Source: Alphaproteobacteria bacterium
GTDB lineage: Bacteria; Pseudomonadota; Alphaproteobacteria; RF32; CAG-239
Reading direction: 5' to 3'
Assembly (NCBI GenBank): GCA_017557925.1
Contig: JAFYWO010000188.1
Coordinates: forward strand, 1-13,287
DNA: 13,287 bases
Shown here: piece by piece, positions 1 through 8,103 of the stretch
How the letters are laid out: the number at the start of each line of letters is the position of its first letter
How positions within the stretch are numbered: position 1 is the stretch's first letter
The notes under the pieces: generated by a model
The model's database searches: none
The model's input: the letters and a program-made list of their open reading frames with translations, nothing else
What the model was told of the DNA's origin: nothing
Translations under genes and position numbers: made by a program

Positions 1-993
1 GCCTTTTTCTTTTGCAGTTCCGAGTATTTTTAATCCGTCAATTTCTAATAGTTTGTTTGTGGTATATAAAGTTAATTCATTTTCGTATTTTTCAATTTCA
101 TCAAAATCAAACTTCATCAAATAATTTAATGCACAACCTAAACCGATAGCTTGCACAATAGCAGGAGTTCCTGCCTCAAATTTTGCAGGTGGCAAAGCAA
201 AAGTGGTTCTGTCATAATAAACGTGTTCAATCATATCTCCGCCATACTGATAAGGTGGCATATCACATAATAAATTATACTTTCCGTATAATACACCAAT
301 TCCCGTAGGACCATAAACTTTATGTCCTGAGAATACCAAAAAATCTGCATCCATATCTTCTATATTTATCTTTTTATGAACAGCATACTGACAAGCATCA
401 ACTAAGGTAATTGCTCCAATTTTATGAGCTTCTTTACAAATTGTTTTTATAGGAAGAACAGTTCCCAATACATTAGACATTGCACTAACAGCAACAATTT
501 TTGTTTTTTCACTCAAACAATTTACAAAGTTTTCAAAAACAAATTCTCCATCTTTATCCAAATCAAAAAATCTTAATTTTGCCCCTTTTTTTAAAGCAAG
601 TTGCTGCCAACATACAAGATTTGCGTGGTGCTCTGCAGAAGATATCAAAATTTCATCTCCGCTATTGATGTTTTTTTCTCCATAAGTAGAAGCAACAAGA
701 TTTATCCCTTCTGTTGCTCCTCTTGTAAAAATAATTTCTTCTTTTTTCTTTGCTGAAATAAACTTTTGTGCAATTTTTCTCGCATTTTCATAATTCAATG
801 TAGATATATCAGATAACCAATAACTTCCTCTATGAACATTTGCATATTCTTCAGTGTAAGATTTTACCATGCAATCAATAACAGATTTTGGTTTTTGAGC
901 AGAAGCAGCCGTATCAAGATATGTGTTTCTCTTTCCTTCAATAAGCTTCTCCAAAATAGGGAAGTCCTTTCTAATTTTATATACATCAAACAT
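1..993 (-). CDS. sufS: SufS-type (group II) cysteine desulfurase, C-terminus cut by window edge
   Basis: This pyridoxal-phosphate enzyme takes sulfur from L-cysteine, giving alanine and an enzyme persulfide that feeds iron-sulfur cluster assembly in the cytosol. I translated 331 residues from the ATG at 993-991; the frame stays open to base 1, and the family is about 405 residues long. Visible landmarks are LDTAASAQKP (26-35), HRGSYWLSD (54-62), TRGATEGINLVAS (90-102), the paired histidines of SAEHHANLV (119-127), the PLP-binding aspartate in LVDACQ (D199) and the PLP lysine in FSGHKVYGPTGIG (K225). The catalytic cysteine lies beyond the edge, so activity cannot be judged. The Shine-Dalgarno AAGGAAG sits directly after a terminator-like hairpin. 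The DACQ stretch replaces the more usual DGAQ. SufS is preferred over IscS because of the SGHKxYGPTGIG signature; the paralogue CsdA cannot be fully excluded. Confidence 0.93.
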   Translation of the reverse strand, partial: MFDVYKIRKDFPILEKLIEGKRNTYLDTAASAQKPKSVIDCMVKSYTEEYANVHRGSYWLSDISTLNYENARKIAQKFISAKKKEEIIFTRGATEGINLVASTYGEKNINSGDEILISSAEHHANLVCWQQLALKKGAKLRFFDLDKDGEFVFENFVNCLSEKTKIVAVSAMSNVLGTVLPIKTICKEAHKIGAITLVDACQYAVHKKINIEDMDADFLVFSGHKVYGPTGIGVLYGKYNLLCDMPPYQYGGDMIEHVYYDRTTFALPPAKFEAGTPAIVQAIGLGCALNYLMKFDFDEIEKYENELTLYTTNKLLEIDGLKILGTAKEKG

Positions 994-1005
994 TGTTTCT
1001 TCCTT

Positions 1006-1045
1006 AAAAAATTAGAGATAAGATAAATCCTATCTCTAATTTTTT
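1006..1045 (-). terminator. Hairpin terminator after fabZ, abutting the sufS ribosome binding site
   Basis: A perfect 15-base inverted repeat (arms 1031-1045 and 1006-1020, 10-base loop) is read on the minus strand after the fabZ stop and ends in a run of six T. The lower half of the stem is A/T, so the core stem is TTAGAGATA with the T tract forming the tail. It starts 26 bases after fabZ stops and ends 12 bases before sufS starts. It can act as the intrinsic terminator of the pyrH-fabZ operon or as an attenuator that limits read-through into sufS. Confidence 0.75.
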
Positions 1046-1048
1046 CAA
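1020..1048 (-). promoter_or_regulatory. Possible sigma-70 promoter for sufS inside the terminator hairpin
   Basis: On the minus strand TTGAAA (1048-1043) and TATCTT (1025-1020) are separated by exactly 17 bases, giving 5 of 6 and 4 of 6 matches to the consensus hexamers. Transcription would start within the second arm of the hairpin, so this transcript could not fold the terminator and would have a leader of about 20 bases with the AAGGAAG site. In such AT-rich DNA chance matches are common, so this is tentative. Confidence 0.3.
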
Positions 1049-1071
1049 CAATAAAAGACTTAAATTTTAGA

Positions 1072-1524
1072 TTATTCTAAAATCATTGCAGTCAACAAAG
1101 CTTCAGAAGCTACTTGACCGTCAACCATAGCTGTTCCTTTGAAAACAAAGATATTTCGGCGAGCTTTTACTTTCTCAACGTGCATTCTTAATTGGTCACC
1201 CGGTTTAACTTGTTTTCTGAATTTAACTTCATCAATTCCCATAAACAAAACATTGCGTTTTGTTTGAGCGTAGTTTTCATCTTGAGAAATAACTACAGCA
1301 CCTGCAGTTTGAGCCATAGCTTCAATTTGTAATACTCCAGGCATAACAGGATTATTCGGGAAATGACCTTGGAAAAATTCCTCATTCATAGTAACATTTT
1401 TGATACCAACACCTTTTTCGCCCGGAACTTCAACCTCTAAGCGGTCAACCAACAAAAAAGGGTATCTGTGAGGCAACATTTTCATAATTTCCTCAATATG
1501 ATATACTTTAACTTCTTCAGACAT
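1072..1524 (-). CDS. fabZ: (3R)-hydroxyacyl-[acyl carrier protein] dehydratase FabZ
   Basis: FabZ removes water from 3-hydroxyacyl-ACP to give trans-2-enoyl-ACP during fatty acid elongation in the cytosol. The 150-residue protein has the normal family length and the hot-dog fold signature: [12 protein letters not shown] (17-28), then [20 protein letters not shown] (53-72), with the catalytic His54 and Glu68. The start ATG follows AAGGAG at a normal distance and lies 15 bases after the lpxD stop. FabZ competes with LpxA and LpxD for 3-hydroxyacyl-ACP, so sharing an operon with lpxD balances phospholipid and lipid A synthesis. It is the last gene of the operon here, whereas lpxA normally follows it. 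FabA is unlikely because the sequence and context fit FabZ. Confidence 0.97.
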   Translation of the reverse strand: MSEEVKVYHIEEIMKMLPHRYPFLLVDRLEVEVPGEKGVGIKNVTMNEEFFQGHFPNNPVMPGVLQIEAMAQTAGAVVISQDENYAQTKRNVLFMGIDEVKFRKQVKPGDQLRMHVEKVKARRNIFVFKGTAMVDGQVASEALLTAMILE

Positions 1525-1539
1525 AAGAGTTCTCCTTAA

Positions 1540-2553
1540 TTATTTTTTACTGTTTTTTTGTAAGAATGCGACTTGACGCATAAAATCCTTAATCGGCACA
1601 GTAGGTGTTCCCATCACAATAGCGCCGGGTTCTATATCTCTCATCACACCGGATTGAGCGCCAATTTGAGCGCCGTCACCAATATTTAAATGGTCTGCAA
1701 AACCAGTTTGACCTCCACATACCACATAATTACCAAATTTGCAACTTCCGGCAATTCCGGTTTGTGCAACCAAAATACAGCAATTGCCTATTTTGTCATT
1801 ATGGGCAACTTGAACAAGGTTATCCATTTTGCATCCGTTTCCGATAATTGTATCGTCAAGTGCACCTCTGTCTATACAGGTATTAGCACCAACTTCAACA
1901 TCATTACCAATAATTACTCTACCTATTTGAGGTATGCGTTTGTGTTGTCCTTCAACAACCAAAAAACCAAAACCGTCTTGTCCGATTCTGGCACCATTAT
2001 ATATGTAACAATTATTTCCCATTAAGCAGTAAGTTATACTAACATTGTTAGCAATTCTGCAACCGCTCCCGATTTTACAGCCTCTACCAATAAAAGTATT
2101 TGCCTCAATAGTTGTATTTTCACCAATTACAACATCATCTTCAATAACAACATTATGTCCAATATAGCAGCCTTTACCAATTTTAGCGCTTTTAGCAATT
2201 TTGGCACTATCCTCAATATTTTCTCTATGCTTATGTTCTTTATAAAAAGCTTCAACAAGCTTAATAAAAGAATACTTAGGATTGCCGGCAACCAACACTA
2301 TTACTCCATCGGGAATAAGATGTTTTAATTCCTCCGTAGTGATGCATGCTTTTGCTCTGATAGATTTAGCTAACTCTTTATTTTTTTTATCATAAAAGAA
2401 ACAAACATCTTCACGTCCGGCACTTTCAATAGAACAAACATTTTCAACAATTTCCAAATCTCTACCTTCGGTAACAATTTGAGCATCCGTAATTGTTGCA
2501 ATTTCTGCTACTGTTTTCTTGCCGGTATATTCATAAAAAATTTCATCTGCCAT
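1540..2553 (-). CDS. lpxD: UDP-3-O-(3-hydroxyacyl)glucosamine N-acyltransferase LpxD
   Basis: LpxD transfers a 3-hydroxyacyl chain from ACP to the 2-amino group of UDP-3-O-acylglucosamine, the third step of lipid A synthesis. The 337 residues match the family length (341 in E. coli). Residues 1-105 form the uridine-binding N-terminal domain. About 113-310 is a left-handed beta helix of hexapeptide repeats (for example AKIGKG, VVIGEN, CKIGSG, IIGNGC), including DGFGF (193-197). The presumed catalytic histidine is H251 in [11 protein letters not shown]. The C-terminal helix region begins near 318. The start is supported by AAGGAT upstream and lies 20 bases after bamA. Its presence implies that the cell makes lipid A, although lpxA and lpxB are not in view. 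The protein is unusually rich in cysteine for a cytosolic acyltransferase. Confidence 0.97.
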   Translation of the reverse strand: MADEIFYEYTGKKTVAEIATITDAQIVTEGRDLEIVENVCSIESAGREDVCFFYDKKNKELAKSIRAKACITTEELKHLIPDGVIVLVAGNPKYSFIKLVEAFYKEHKHRENIEDSAKIAKSAKIGKGCYIGHNVVIEDDVVIGENTTIEANTFIGRGCKIGSGCRIANNVSITYCLMGNNCYIYNGARIGQDGFGFLVVEGQHKRIPQIGRVIIGNDVEVGANTCIDRGALDDTIIGNGCKMDNLVQVAHNDKIGNCCILVAQTGIAGSCKFGNYVVCGGQTGFADHLNIGDGAQIGAQSGVMRDIEPGAIVMGTPTVPIKDFMRQVAFLQKNSKK

Positions 2554-2573
2554 TTTTCTATCCTTACAGTTAA

Positions 2574-4826
2574 CTACAAACTTGTTCCAAAGTTCAAACG
2601 GAATACTTCTGTTTCGTCATAATCTTCCTTAACAACAGGGAAGCCGAAATCAATATCAATCTTGCCCATTGGAGAAGTCCATTCAAAACCAAAACCGACA
2701 GCAACACGAGGTGTTGAAGAATAATTGATATCGTCTTTTTCAATATTGTCAGGTTTACCGGTTGTTCCAATATCAACAAAAGTTCTACCTCTAATACCTA
2801 ATTCGTCAAGACCAAGAGGGAACGCAAGTTCGGCACCACCCCAAACCATCCAGTTTCCACCTAAAGCATCGCTAGTATCTTTATCCCTTGCACTGATACC
2901 GCCGCTATCAAATCCACGCATGGAGTTTCCTCCTAAGAAGTATCTTTGAGCAAGTCTGGCATCTTCACCGCCATAACCCATAATATATCCGCCATTTACG
3001 AAGAACTTAAAGGTGTAGTGGTCAGATAAAGTGTAAAATTTATAAGCCTTAGCATCAAATTTTAAATATTTATCATCACCGCCAAGACCGGAAATATCAT
3101 TACCAAACGATAGGTAATAACCTTCTCTTGGCTTCATTACATTGTCTCTTTTGTCATAAACAATTGTCTGACCTATAACAGAGTCTATAGATTCGCCTTC
3201 TTCTTGTTGAATATATTTAGAAGCACTGCTAACGTTTTTGATTTCATCTTGCTTCAAAGTATAACGAACATATTGACTCAAATTATCTGTGTAATCCCAA
3301 CCAAGACGAATTCTTGCACCCATAGTATCCATATCATAGTTACTTTCGTCTTGATAATCTTCTGTTTGGTAGAAAATATCCGTTCCTGCGCTTAAACGCC
3401 TATCCAAAAAATACGGTTCTGTAAAACTAAAGCTATAATCATTAGAGCGTTGGGACATACCAGCATTAAGGCTAACTTGTTGTCCCTTACCTAAGAAGTT
3501 ATTTTCTGTAATACCGGCACGAATAAGAGCTCCGTTAACAGTAGAATATCCGACACCGATATTGAAGTATCCCGTAGATTTTTCTTCCACTTTAATATTA
3601 ATATCTGCTTTATCATAAGCAACTCTTTCTGATTCTATATCAACTTTACTAAAGAAATTTAAGTTCTCAATATTTCGTCTGGATTCTCTTATTTTTGCAG
3701 CATTAAATACACTACCTTCAGCGAGTCTGAACTCTCGTCTAATAACCTCGTCAAGTGTCCTTGTGTTACCTGTAATATTGATTCTGTCAACAAATACTTT
3801 TGCGTTTTCTTTTATGTCAAAGGTAATACTTAGTTTTCCTGTTTCTCTGTTTTTATGAATTGTCGGTAAGACTTCAACAAAAACAAAACCCTTGCGAGTT
3901 AATTCCTCCGTTAAAGCAGCAACGGTCTTGTCAATTTCATCAGAATTATACCAATCTCCTTTGCTGAAAGTAACGTGTTTATACCATTGTTTAGGGTTAA
4001 TTTCGGAAATAGCTGAATTGATTTTTACATCATTGATTTTATAGCGCTTTCCTTCGTCAATGGTAAAAGTCAAAACGAAAGAAGTTTTATCACGGGAGAG
4101 TTCCGCAATGGCAGATAATACAGCAAAATCTGCATAACCATGGCGGTTATAAAAACGTCTTAATAACTCTTGGTCATAGTTCATTTTTTCTCTATCAAAG
4201 GATTCTGCGCTAGAAAATAATCTATACCAACGACTTTCTTTACTCATAATTTCTGCTTGCAAATCTTTACCTGTATAACTTTTGTTTCCAATAAAGTTAA
4301 TGGTATCAATTTTAGCCTCAGGTCCTTCGTCAATCTCAAAAATCAAGTCAACACGATTGTCAGATTTCTTAATGATTTTAGGTTCAACCTTTACACCATA
4401 TCGTCCAGCTCTTTTATAGACGTCAAGAATGCGTTGAACATCTTGTTGAACTTTAGCCTTATTAAACACAGAGCGAGGCTGAGATTGAACTTCTGATTCT
4501 AAAATTTTATCATCAATTTTGTTGTTGCCATCAAAAGCTCTAACTCCTATAACAGGATTCTCTACAACATTAATCAGTAAGGTATCATTTTTAGTATCAA
4601 AGCTAATATCACTAAATAAACCGGTATTATACAATCTGCGTAAAGCTTCATTCAATTCTCTAGAAGACACACTCTTACCGGTATTGATACCTGCGTATGA
4701 TAAAGCGGTTTCTTTCTCAACTCTTTTAAGACCTGTAATATCAATGTTTTTTACAATATTTTGTGCAAAAGCTTCTGCACAAAGTGTAAGTGCTAATAAC
4801 GAAATTCCAGCTAATTTTAACTTCAT
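2574..4826 (-). CDS. bamA: Outer membrane protein assembly factor BamA
   Basis: BamA is the central component of the complex that folds and inserts beta-barrel proteins into the outer membrane. The 750-residue product begins with a Sec signal peptide ([21 protein letters not shown], cleavage likely after residue 21). Five POTRA domains follow, roughly 23-92, 93-168, 169-256, 258-340 and 342-415; the fifth begins [21 protein letters not shown] 16-strand Omp85 barrel occupies about 420-750, with YDKRDN at 557-562 and the conserved RGF of loop 6 at 637-639 ([12 protein letters not shown]). The Cys15 in the signal peptide does not form a lipobox. The SD AAGGATT precedes the ATG, 17 bases after rseP. 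The final residues FRLNFGTSL end in leucine rather than the usual phenylalanine or tryptophan. TamA is excluded by the POTRA number and context. Confidence 0.96.
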   Translation of the reverse strand: MKLKLAGISLLALTLCAEAFAQNIVKNIDITGLKRVEKETALSYAGINTGKSVSSRELNEALRRLYNTGLFSDISFDTKNDTLLINVVENPVIGVRAFDGNNKIDDKILESEVQSQPRSVFNKAKVQQDVQRILDVYKRAGRYGVKVEPKIIKKSDNRVDLIFEIDEGPEAKIDTINFIGNKSYTGKDLQAEIMSKESRWYRLFSSAESFDREKMNYDQELLRRFYNRHGYADFAVLSAIAELSRDKTSFVLTFTIDEGKRYKINDVKINSAISEINPKQWYKHVTFSKGDWYNSDEIDKTVAALTEELTRKGFVFVEVLPTIHKNRETGKLSITFDIKENAKVFVDRINITGNTRTLDEVIRREFRLAEGSVFNAAKIRESRRNIENLNFFSKVDIESERVAYDKADINIKVEEKSTGYFNIGVGYSTVNGALIRAGITENNFLGKGQQVSLNAGMSQRSNDYSFSFTEPYFLDRRLSAGTDIFYQTEDYQDESNYDMDTMGARIRLGWDYTDNLSQYVRYTLKQDEIKNVSSASKYIQQEEGESIDSVIGQTIVYDKRDNVMKPREGYYLSFGNDISGLGGDDKYLKFDAKAYKFYTLSDHYTFKFFVNGGYIMGYGGEDARLAQRYFLGGNSMRGFDSGGISARDKDTSDALGGNWMVWGGAELAFPLGLDELGIRGRTFVDIGTTGKPDNIEKDDINYSSTPRVAVGFGFEWTSPMGKIDIDFGFPVVKEDYDETEVFRLNFGTSL

Positions 4827-4843
4827 TTTTCAATCCTTAAAAG

Positions 4844-5977
4844 CTATTCAAACCATCTTGTTATTAAATGTTTAACATCGTTCCACGTTGCAAACATCAT
4901 TAAAAACAAAATAAAACCCAAACCGACTTTGAGTAAATATTCTTTTATTTTTGCATTAAGCTCTCGTCTGGAAATTATTTCTATCAAATAAATTACAACA
5001 TGTCCACCATCAAGTAGAGGGATTGGGAATAAGTTTATCAATCCCAAATTTATAGATAACAAAGCCATAAAAGCTAAAAAGTCAACAAAACCTCTTGATT
5101 TAGCTATATCACCGGACATTTCTGCAATTCTGATGATACCGCCGACATCTTCACCGGAACGTTCTCCGGAAATCATTTGCTTAACTCCTAGCAATGTCAT
5201 ATAAGTAACATTATAAACTTCAAGATAAGATTTTTTTACGGATTCCACAAAATTAAAATTATCTTGAACCACCTTAAATCTTTTTGTTTCAGCCTTAATT
5301 CCAATCATTTTTCTTTTAATTGGTTTTTCTGTTTCATCAAAAGCGTAGTCCATTTCTTGTATTTTAACTTTAACACTGATATTTTCACCGTTTCTCTCTA
5401 GAAGAAGGTCTACTTCATCAACAGAAACACTTATTTCTCTGGAAATATCATTCCATTCTTTAATATCAACACCATTTATTTTTATAATTTTATCGTTTAC
5501 TAAAACACCGGCTTTTTCAGCAGGAGAGTCTTCAATTACTCCGGTAATAATAGGAGGAATATCATAACTGCCTATAAAGAAAAATAACCCAAAAAAAACA
5601 ATAAAAGCAAATAAGTAATTAAACAAAGGTCCGGCAACCGCAATAGCCAATTTTTTTATTGGCTTTTGAGTTGCAAACAAATGTTTTTGCTCTTCTTCGC
5701 TAAATTTACTTAAATCAACTTCTGTTGTAGAAGATTCATCTGCATCACCCAAAAATTGACAATATCCGCCAAGAGGTATCAATGATAACTTCCAAACAGT
5801 TCCTTGTTTATCTGTTTTACTCCAAAGTTCTTTTCCAAATCCGATGGAAAAAGCGCTGACACTAACGCCTGTTTTTCTGGCTACAATAAAATGTCCAAAT
5901 TCGTGAACAAAAACCAAAACCCCTAACAAAATAAGAAAGGGAATTACATAATGTATAACATTTAATAAAAATTCCAT
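4844..5977 (-). CDS. rseP: Site-2 intramembrane zinc metalloprotease RseP (single PDZ domain)
   Basis: RseP cuts transmembrane segments of anti-sigma factors and leftover signal peptides inside the inner membrane. The 377-residue protein has the zinc-binding HEFGH (25-29) in its first transmembrane segment and the second active-site motif LLDGGH (321-326) with D323. Further membrane segments lie near 113-136, 300-318 and 350-364. A single PDZ domain covers about 140-212 (GVIEDSPAEKAGVLVNDKI). E. coli RseP has two PDZ domains and about 450 residues; the short one-PDZ form resembles the alphaproteobacterial MmpA type. The SD AAGGAAA precedes the ATG, 18 bases after the cdsA stop. Its place directly before bamA is conserved. 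No anti-sigma factor is in the window, so its substrate is unknown. Confidence 0.95.
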   Translation of the reverse strand: MEFLLNVIHYVIPFLILLGVLVFVHEFGHFIVARKTGVSVSAFSIGFGKELWSKTDKQGTVWKLSLIPLGGYCQFLGDADESSTTEVDLSKFSEEEQKHLFATQKPIKKLAIAVAGPLFNYLFAFIVFFGLFFFIGSYDIPPIITGVIEDSPAEKAGVLVNDKIIKINGVDIKEWNDISREISVSVDEVDLLLERNGENISVKVKIQEMDYAFDETEKPIKRKMIGIKAETKRFKVVQDNFNFVESVKKSYLEVYNVTYMTLLGVKQMISGERSGEDVGGIIRIAEMSGDIAKSRGFVDFLAFMALLSINLGLINLFPIPLLDGGHVVIYLIEIISRRELNAKIKEYLLKVGLGFILFLMMFATWNDVKHLITRWFE

Positions 5978-5995
5978 AATATTTTCCTTAAATAA

Positions 5996-6835
5996 TTATT
6001 TGAAAGAAACTAAAGAGAAATAACAATACACGATAGGCGCAGCAAAAATTAAGCCGTCGATTCTATCAAAAATACCTCCATGTCCTGGTATAAGAGAACT
6101 GCTGTCTTTAACTCCCAAATAACGCTTAATAGAAGATTCTATTAAATCACCAATTTGAGCAACAACAGCGATAACAGCTCCTAAAATACCAAATTTAATT
6201 TGTTCGCTGATAGGCATAGCTATATCAAAAATATTTCTTGTTGCATACATATATATAAAGCTGACAGCAACTGCTAAAACCACGCCACCGATTAAACCTG
6301 ACCAAGTTTTGTTTGGGCTGATACTGGGTGCAAGTTTTGGACCTTTTAAGTTTGTTCCTACAACATAACCACCAATGTCAACACTCCAAACCATAATGAT
6401 AAACCACAATGTCATCACAAAACTACCTTTTTCTCCTGGTATACTGCCAAAAGCATCAAAAAGGAAATAAATCCAATAAAGAGAGCCAACCCCGATGGAT
6501 ATATAAATAACCCCAAGAGTTAGAAGGTTTCTGTGTTTTTCATCTTTTGCCTTTATATAAACAAATAAAGCAGTAAGCAAGAGAGTGAAAAATAAAACAT
6601 TTCCGTCAAATATCTGTAAAGAACAACCAAGAGCAAAGGTATAAGCTACTGCGTATGTGCTGCTTTTTTTATTTGGCACCATATTTACCCATTCCCAAGA
6701 AAGCAATGAACCTACAATAAAAATAAGAATATCTACAAACGGATGTCCTGAGCGAAGAGCACCGATAACAATAGGTATCATAACAAGTGATGTTAAAATC
6801 CTTTTCTGTAAAGATGTAAAGTTAGTTTTTCCCAT
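5996..6835 (-). CDS. cdsA: Phosphatidate cytidylyltransferase CdsA
   Basis: CdsA makes CDP-diacylglycerol from phosphatidic acid and CTP in the inner membrane, the branch point to all phospholipid head groups. The 279 residues are very hydrophobic with about seven to eight membrane segments. The family signature spans 234-260, with key parts SSIKRYLGVKD and GHGGIFDRID, and the upstream metal-site region includes QIGDLIES (227-234). SPNKTWSGLIGG (173-184) is another conserved stretch. The first 14 bases overlap the end of uppS, and a good SD (GGGAGAG) lies inside the uppS coding sequence, so translation of the two is probably coupled. In related operons dxr follows cdsA; here rseP follows directly after 18 bases. 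Confidence 0.96.
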   Translation of the reverse strand: MGKTNFTSLQKRILTSLVMIPIVIGALRSGHPFVDILIFIVGSLLSWEWVNMVPNKKSSTYAVAYTFALGCSLQIFDGNVLFFTLLLTALFVYIKAKDEKHRNLLTLGVIYISIGVGSLYWIYFLFDAFGSIPGEKGSFVMTLWFIIMVWSVDIGGYVVGTNLKGPKLAPSISPNKTWSGLIGGVVLAVAVSFIYMYATRNIFDIAMPISEQIKFGILGAVIAVVAQIGDLIESSIKRYLGVKDSSSLIPGHGGIFDRIDGLIFAAPIVYCYFSLVSFK

Positions 6836-7529
6836 ATCGTCTCTCCCTATTGTTAAATTGTTGAATAATATCTAGTAGTTCATCTTTGCCAAAGTCAGGC
6901 CAATATGTTTTTGTAAAAAATAATTCTGTATAAGCAAGTTGCCATAACAAATAGTTACTGATTCGTTGCTCTCCGCTTGTCCTGATTAAAATATCAGGAT
7001 CCGGAATATCTCTTGTGTAAAGATTTTTGTTAATAAGGTCAATAGAAATATCTTCAATTCCAATAGCGCCTTCTTTTACGTTTTTTGCTATATTTTTGAC
7101 GGTATTAACTATTTCTTGTCTAGAGCCATAAGATAATGCAACACAAAGAGTTAAAGAAGTGTTGTTATTTGATTCTTTTTCAATATAAGCCATCTTTTTT
7201 TGAATATTTTTATCTAACATATCTCTTTCGCCGATAAAAATAATACGAACATCATTATCCATAATCTCCTTAAATTCTTTATCTAAATATTCATTAAGAA
7301 GATTCATCAATGCGTTTACTTCTTCTTCACTTCTTTGCCAATTTTCAGTAGAAAAAGCATACAAAGTTAAAAACTCAACACCGGAGTCTTTCATGGCTCT
7401 TGTGATATTTACAACGTTTTCAGCACCTTTTTTATGGCCATAGGTTCTAGGCATGCTTCTTTTTTTAGCCCATCTCCCGTTGCCATCCATAATTATAGCT
7501 ATATGTTTACATAAATTATCTTTTTCCAT
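6822..7529 (-). CDS. uppS: Undecaprenyl diphosphate synthase (cis-prenyltransferase) UppS
   Basis: UppS adds eight isopentenyl units in cis configuration to farnesyl diphosphate, giving the C55 carrier precursor for peptidoglycan and O-antigen synthesis. The 235-residue protein is slightly shorter than E. coli UppS (253). Motifs are IMDGNGRWAKKR (13-24) with the catalytic Asp15, TLYAFSTENWQRS (55-67), and IRTSGEQRISNYLLWQ (182-197) with Arg183 and Arg189, followed by the Mg-binding Glu202 in TELFF. The gene starts only 4 bases after the frr stop, and I see no Shine-Dalgarno match in the 25 bases before the ATG, so ribosomes ending on frr probably start it. It overlaps cdsA by 14 bases. Its isoprenoid substrates must come from genes outside the window. 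Confidence 0.96.
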   Translation of the reverse strand: MEKDNLCKHIAIIMDGNGRWAKKRSMPRTYGHKKGAENVVNITRAMKDSGVEFLTLYAFSTENWQRSEEEVNALMNLLNEYLDKEFKEIMDNDVRIIFIGERDMLDKNIQKKMAYIEKESNNNTSLTLCVALSYGSRQEIVNTVKNIAKNVKEGAIGIEDISIDLINKNLYTRDIPDPDILIRTSGEQRISNYLLWQLAYTELFFTKTYWPDFGKDELLDIIQQFNNRERRYGKN

Positions 7530-7533
7530 AGTG

Positions 7534-8097
7534 CTACACTTGTAAAATATCTTTTTCTTTTTGGCTTAATTGTTCATCAATTTTCTTAATAGAATCATCG
7601 GTAAGTTTTTGAATTTCATTACCATATTTCTTTTCATCGTCTTCAGATATTAAATTGTCTTTTTTCAATTTTTTTACATCGTCTAACGCATCTCTTCTTA
7701 TGTTTCTTATGGCAATTTTATTTTGTTCAGCATATTTACCGGCAATTTTTACAAGTTCTTTTCTTCTTTCTTCAGAAAGAGGTGGTATAGGTATACGAAT
7801 TAACTGACCATCAGAAACAGGATTTAAGCCTAAGTCGGATTCTCTTAAAGCTTTTTCAACAGATTTAGCTAATCCTTTATCCCATACACTAACAGATAAA
7901 GTTCTGGCATCAGGCACACCGATAGTTCCTACTTGTGCAATAGGGGTTGGGCTACCGTATGCTTCTACCATAATATTATCTAACAAACTGGCGTGAGCTC
8001 TTCCTGCTCTTAAACTGCCAAAATCATTCTTGAGCGTATCAAGAGTCTTTTCCATGCGCTCAATAGTATTCTTTTTAATTTCATTAAAATCAGTCAT
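7534..8097 (-). CDS. frr: Ribosome recycling factor
   Basis: The factor acts with EF-G to split the post-termination ribosome and free the mRNA. The product is 187 residues (E. coli 185) and matches the family throughout: FGSLRAGRAHASLLD (26-40), PTPIAQVGTI (50-59), the domain II strand region with DARTLSVSVWDK (63-74), IRIPIPPLSEERRKELVK (100-117) and the long helix with IRNIRRDA (130-137). Domain I is the three-helix bundle and domain II lies at about 31-104. The SD GAGG overlaps the pyrH stop codon TGA, and the start is 6 bases beyond it, so coupling to pyrH translation is likely. The pyrH-frr pair is very widely conserved. Confidence 0.98.
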   Translation of the reverse strand: MTDFNEIKKNTIERMEKTLDTLKNDFGSLRAGRAHASLLDNIMVEAYGSPTPIAQVGTIGVPDARTLSVSVWDKGLAKSVEKALRESDLGLNPVSDGQLIRIPIPPLSEERRKELVKIAGKYAEQNKIAIRNIRRDALDDVKKLKKDNLISEDDEKKYGNEIQKLTDDSIKKIDEQLSQKEKDILQV

Positions 8098-8103
8098 ATT
8101 ACC

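Noticed and set aside
832..1026. Plus-strand open frame of 64 codons over the sufS start
   Set aside because: It lies antisense to a clear desulfurase reading frame and through the hairpin, with no family resemblance.
1690..2025. Plus-strand open frame of 111 codons inside lpxD
   Set aside because: It is a shadow of the hexapeptide-repeat region on the other strand.
4780..4785. Cysteine in the BamA signal peptide as a lipoprotein site
   Set aside because: The residues before Cys15 (LTL) do not form a lipobox, and BamA is not a lipoprotein.
4519..4875. Plus-strand open frame of 118 codons across the bamA/rseP junction
   Set aside because: It is antisense to well-supported coding sequence and has no recognisable domain or ribosome binding site.
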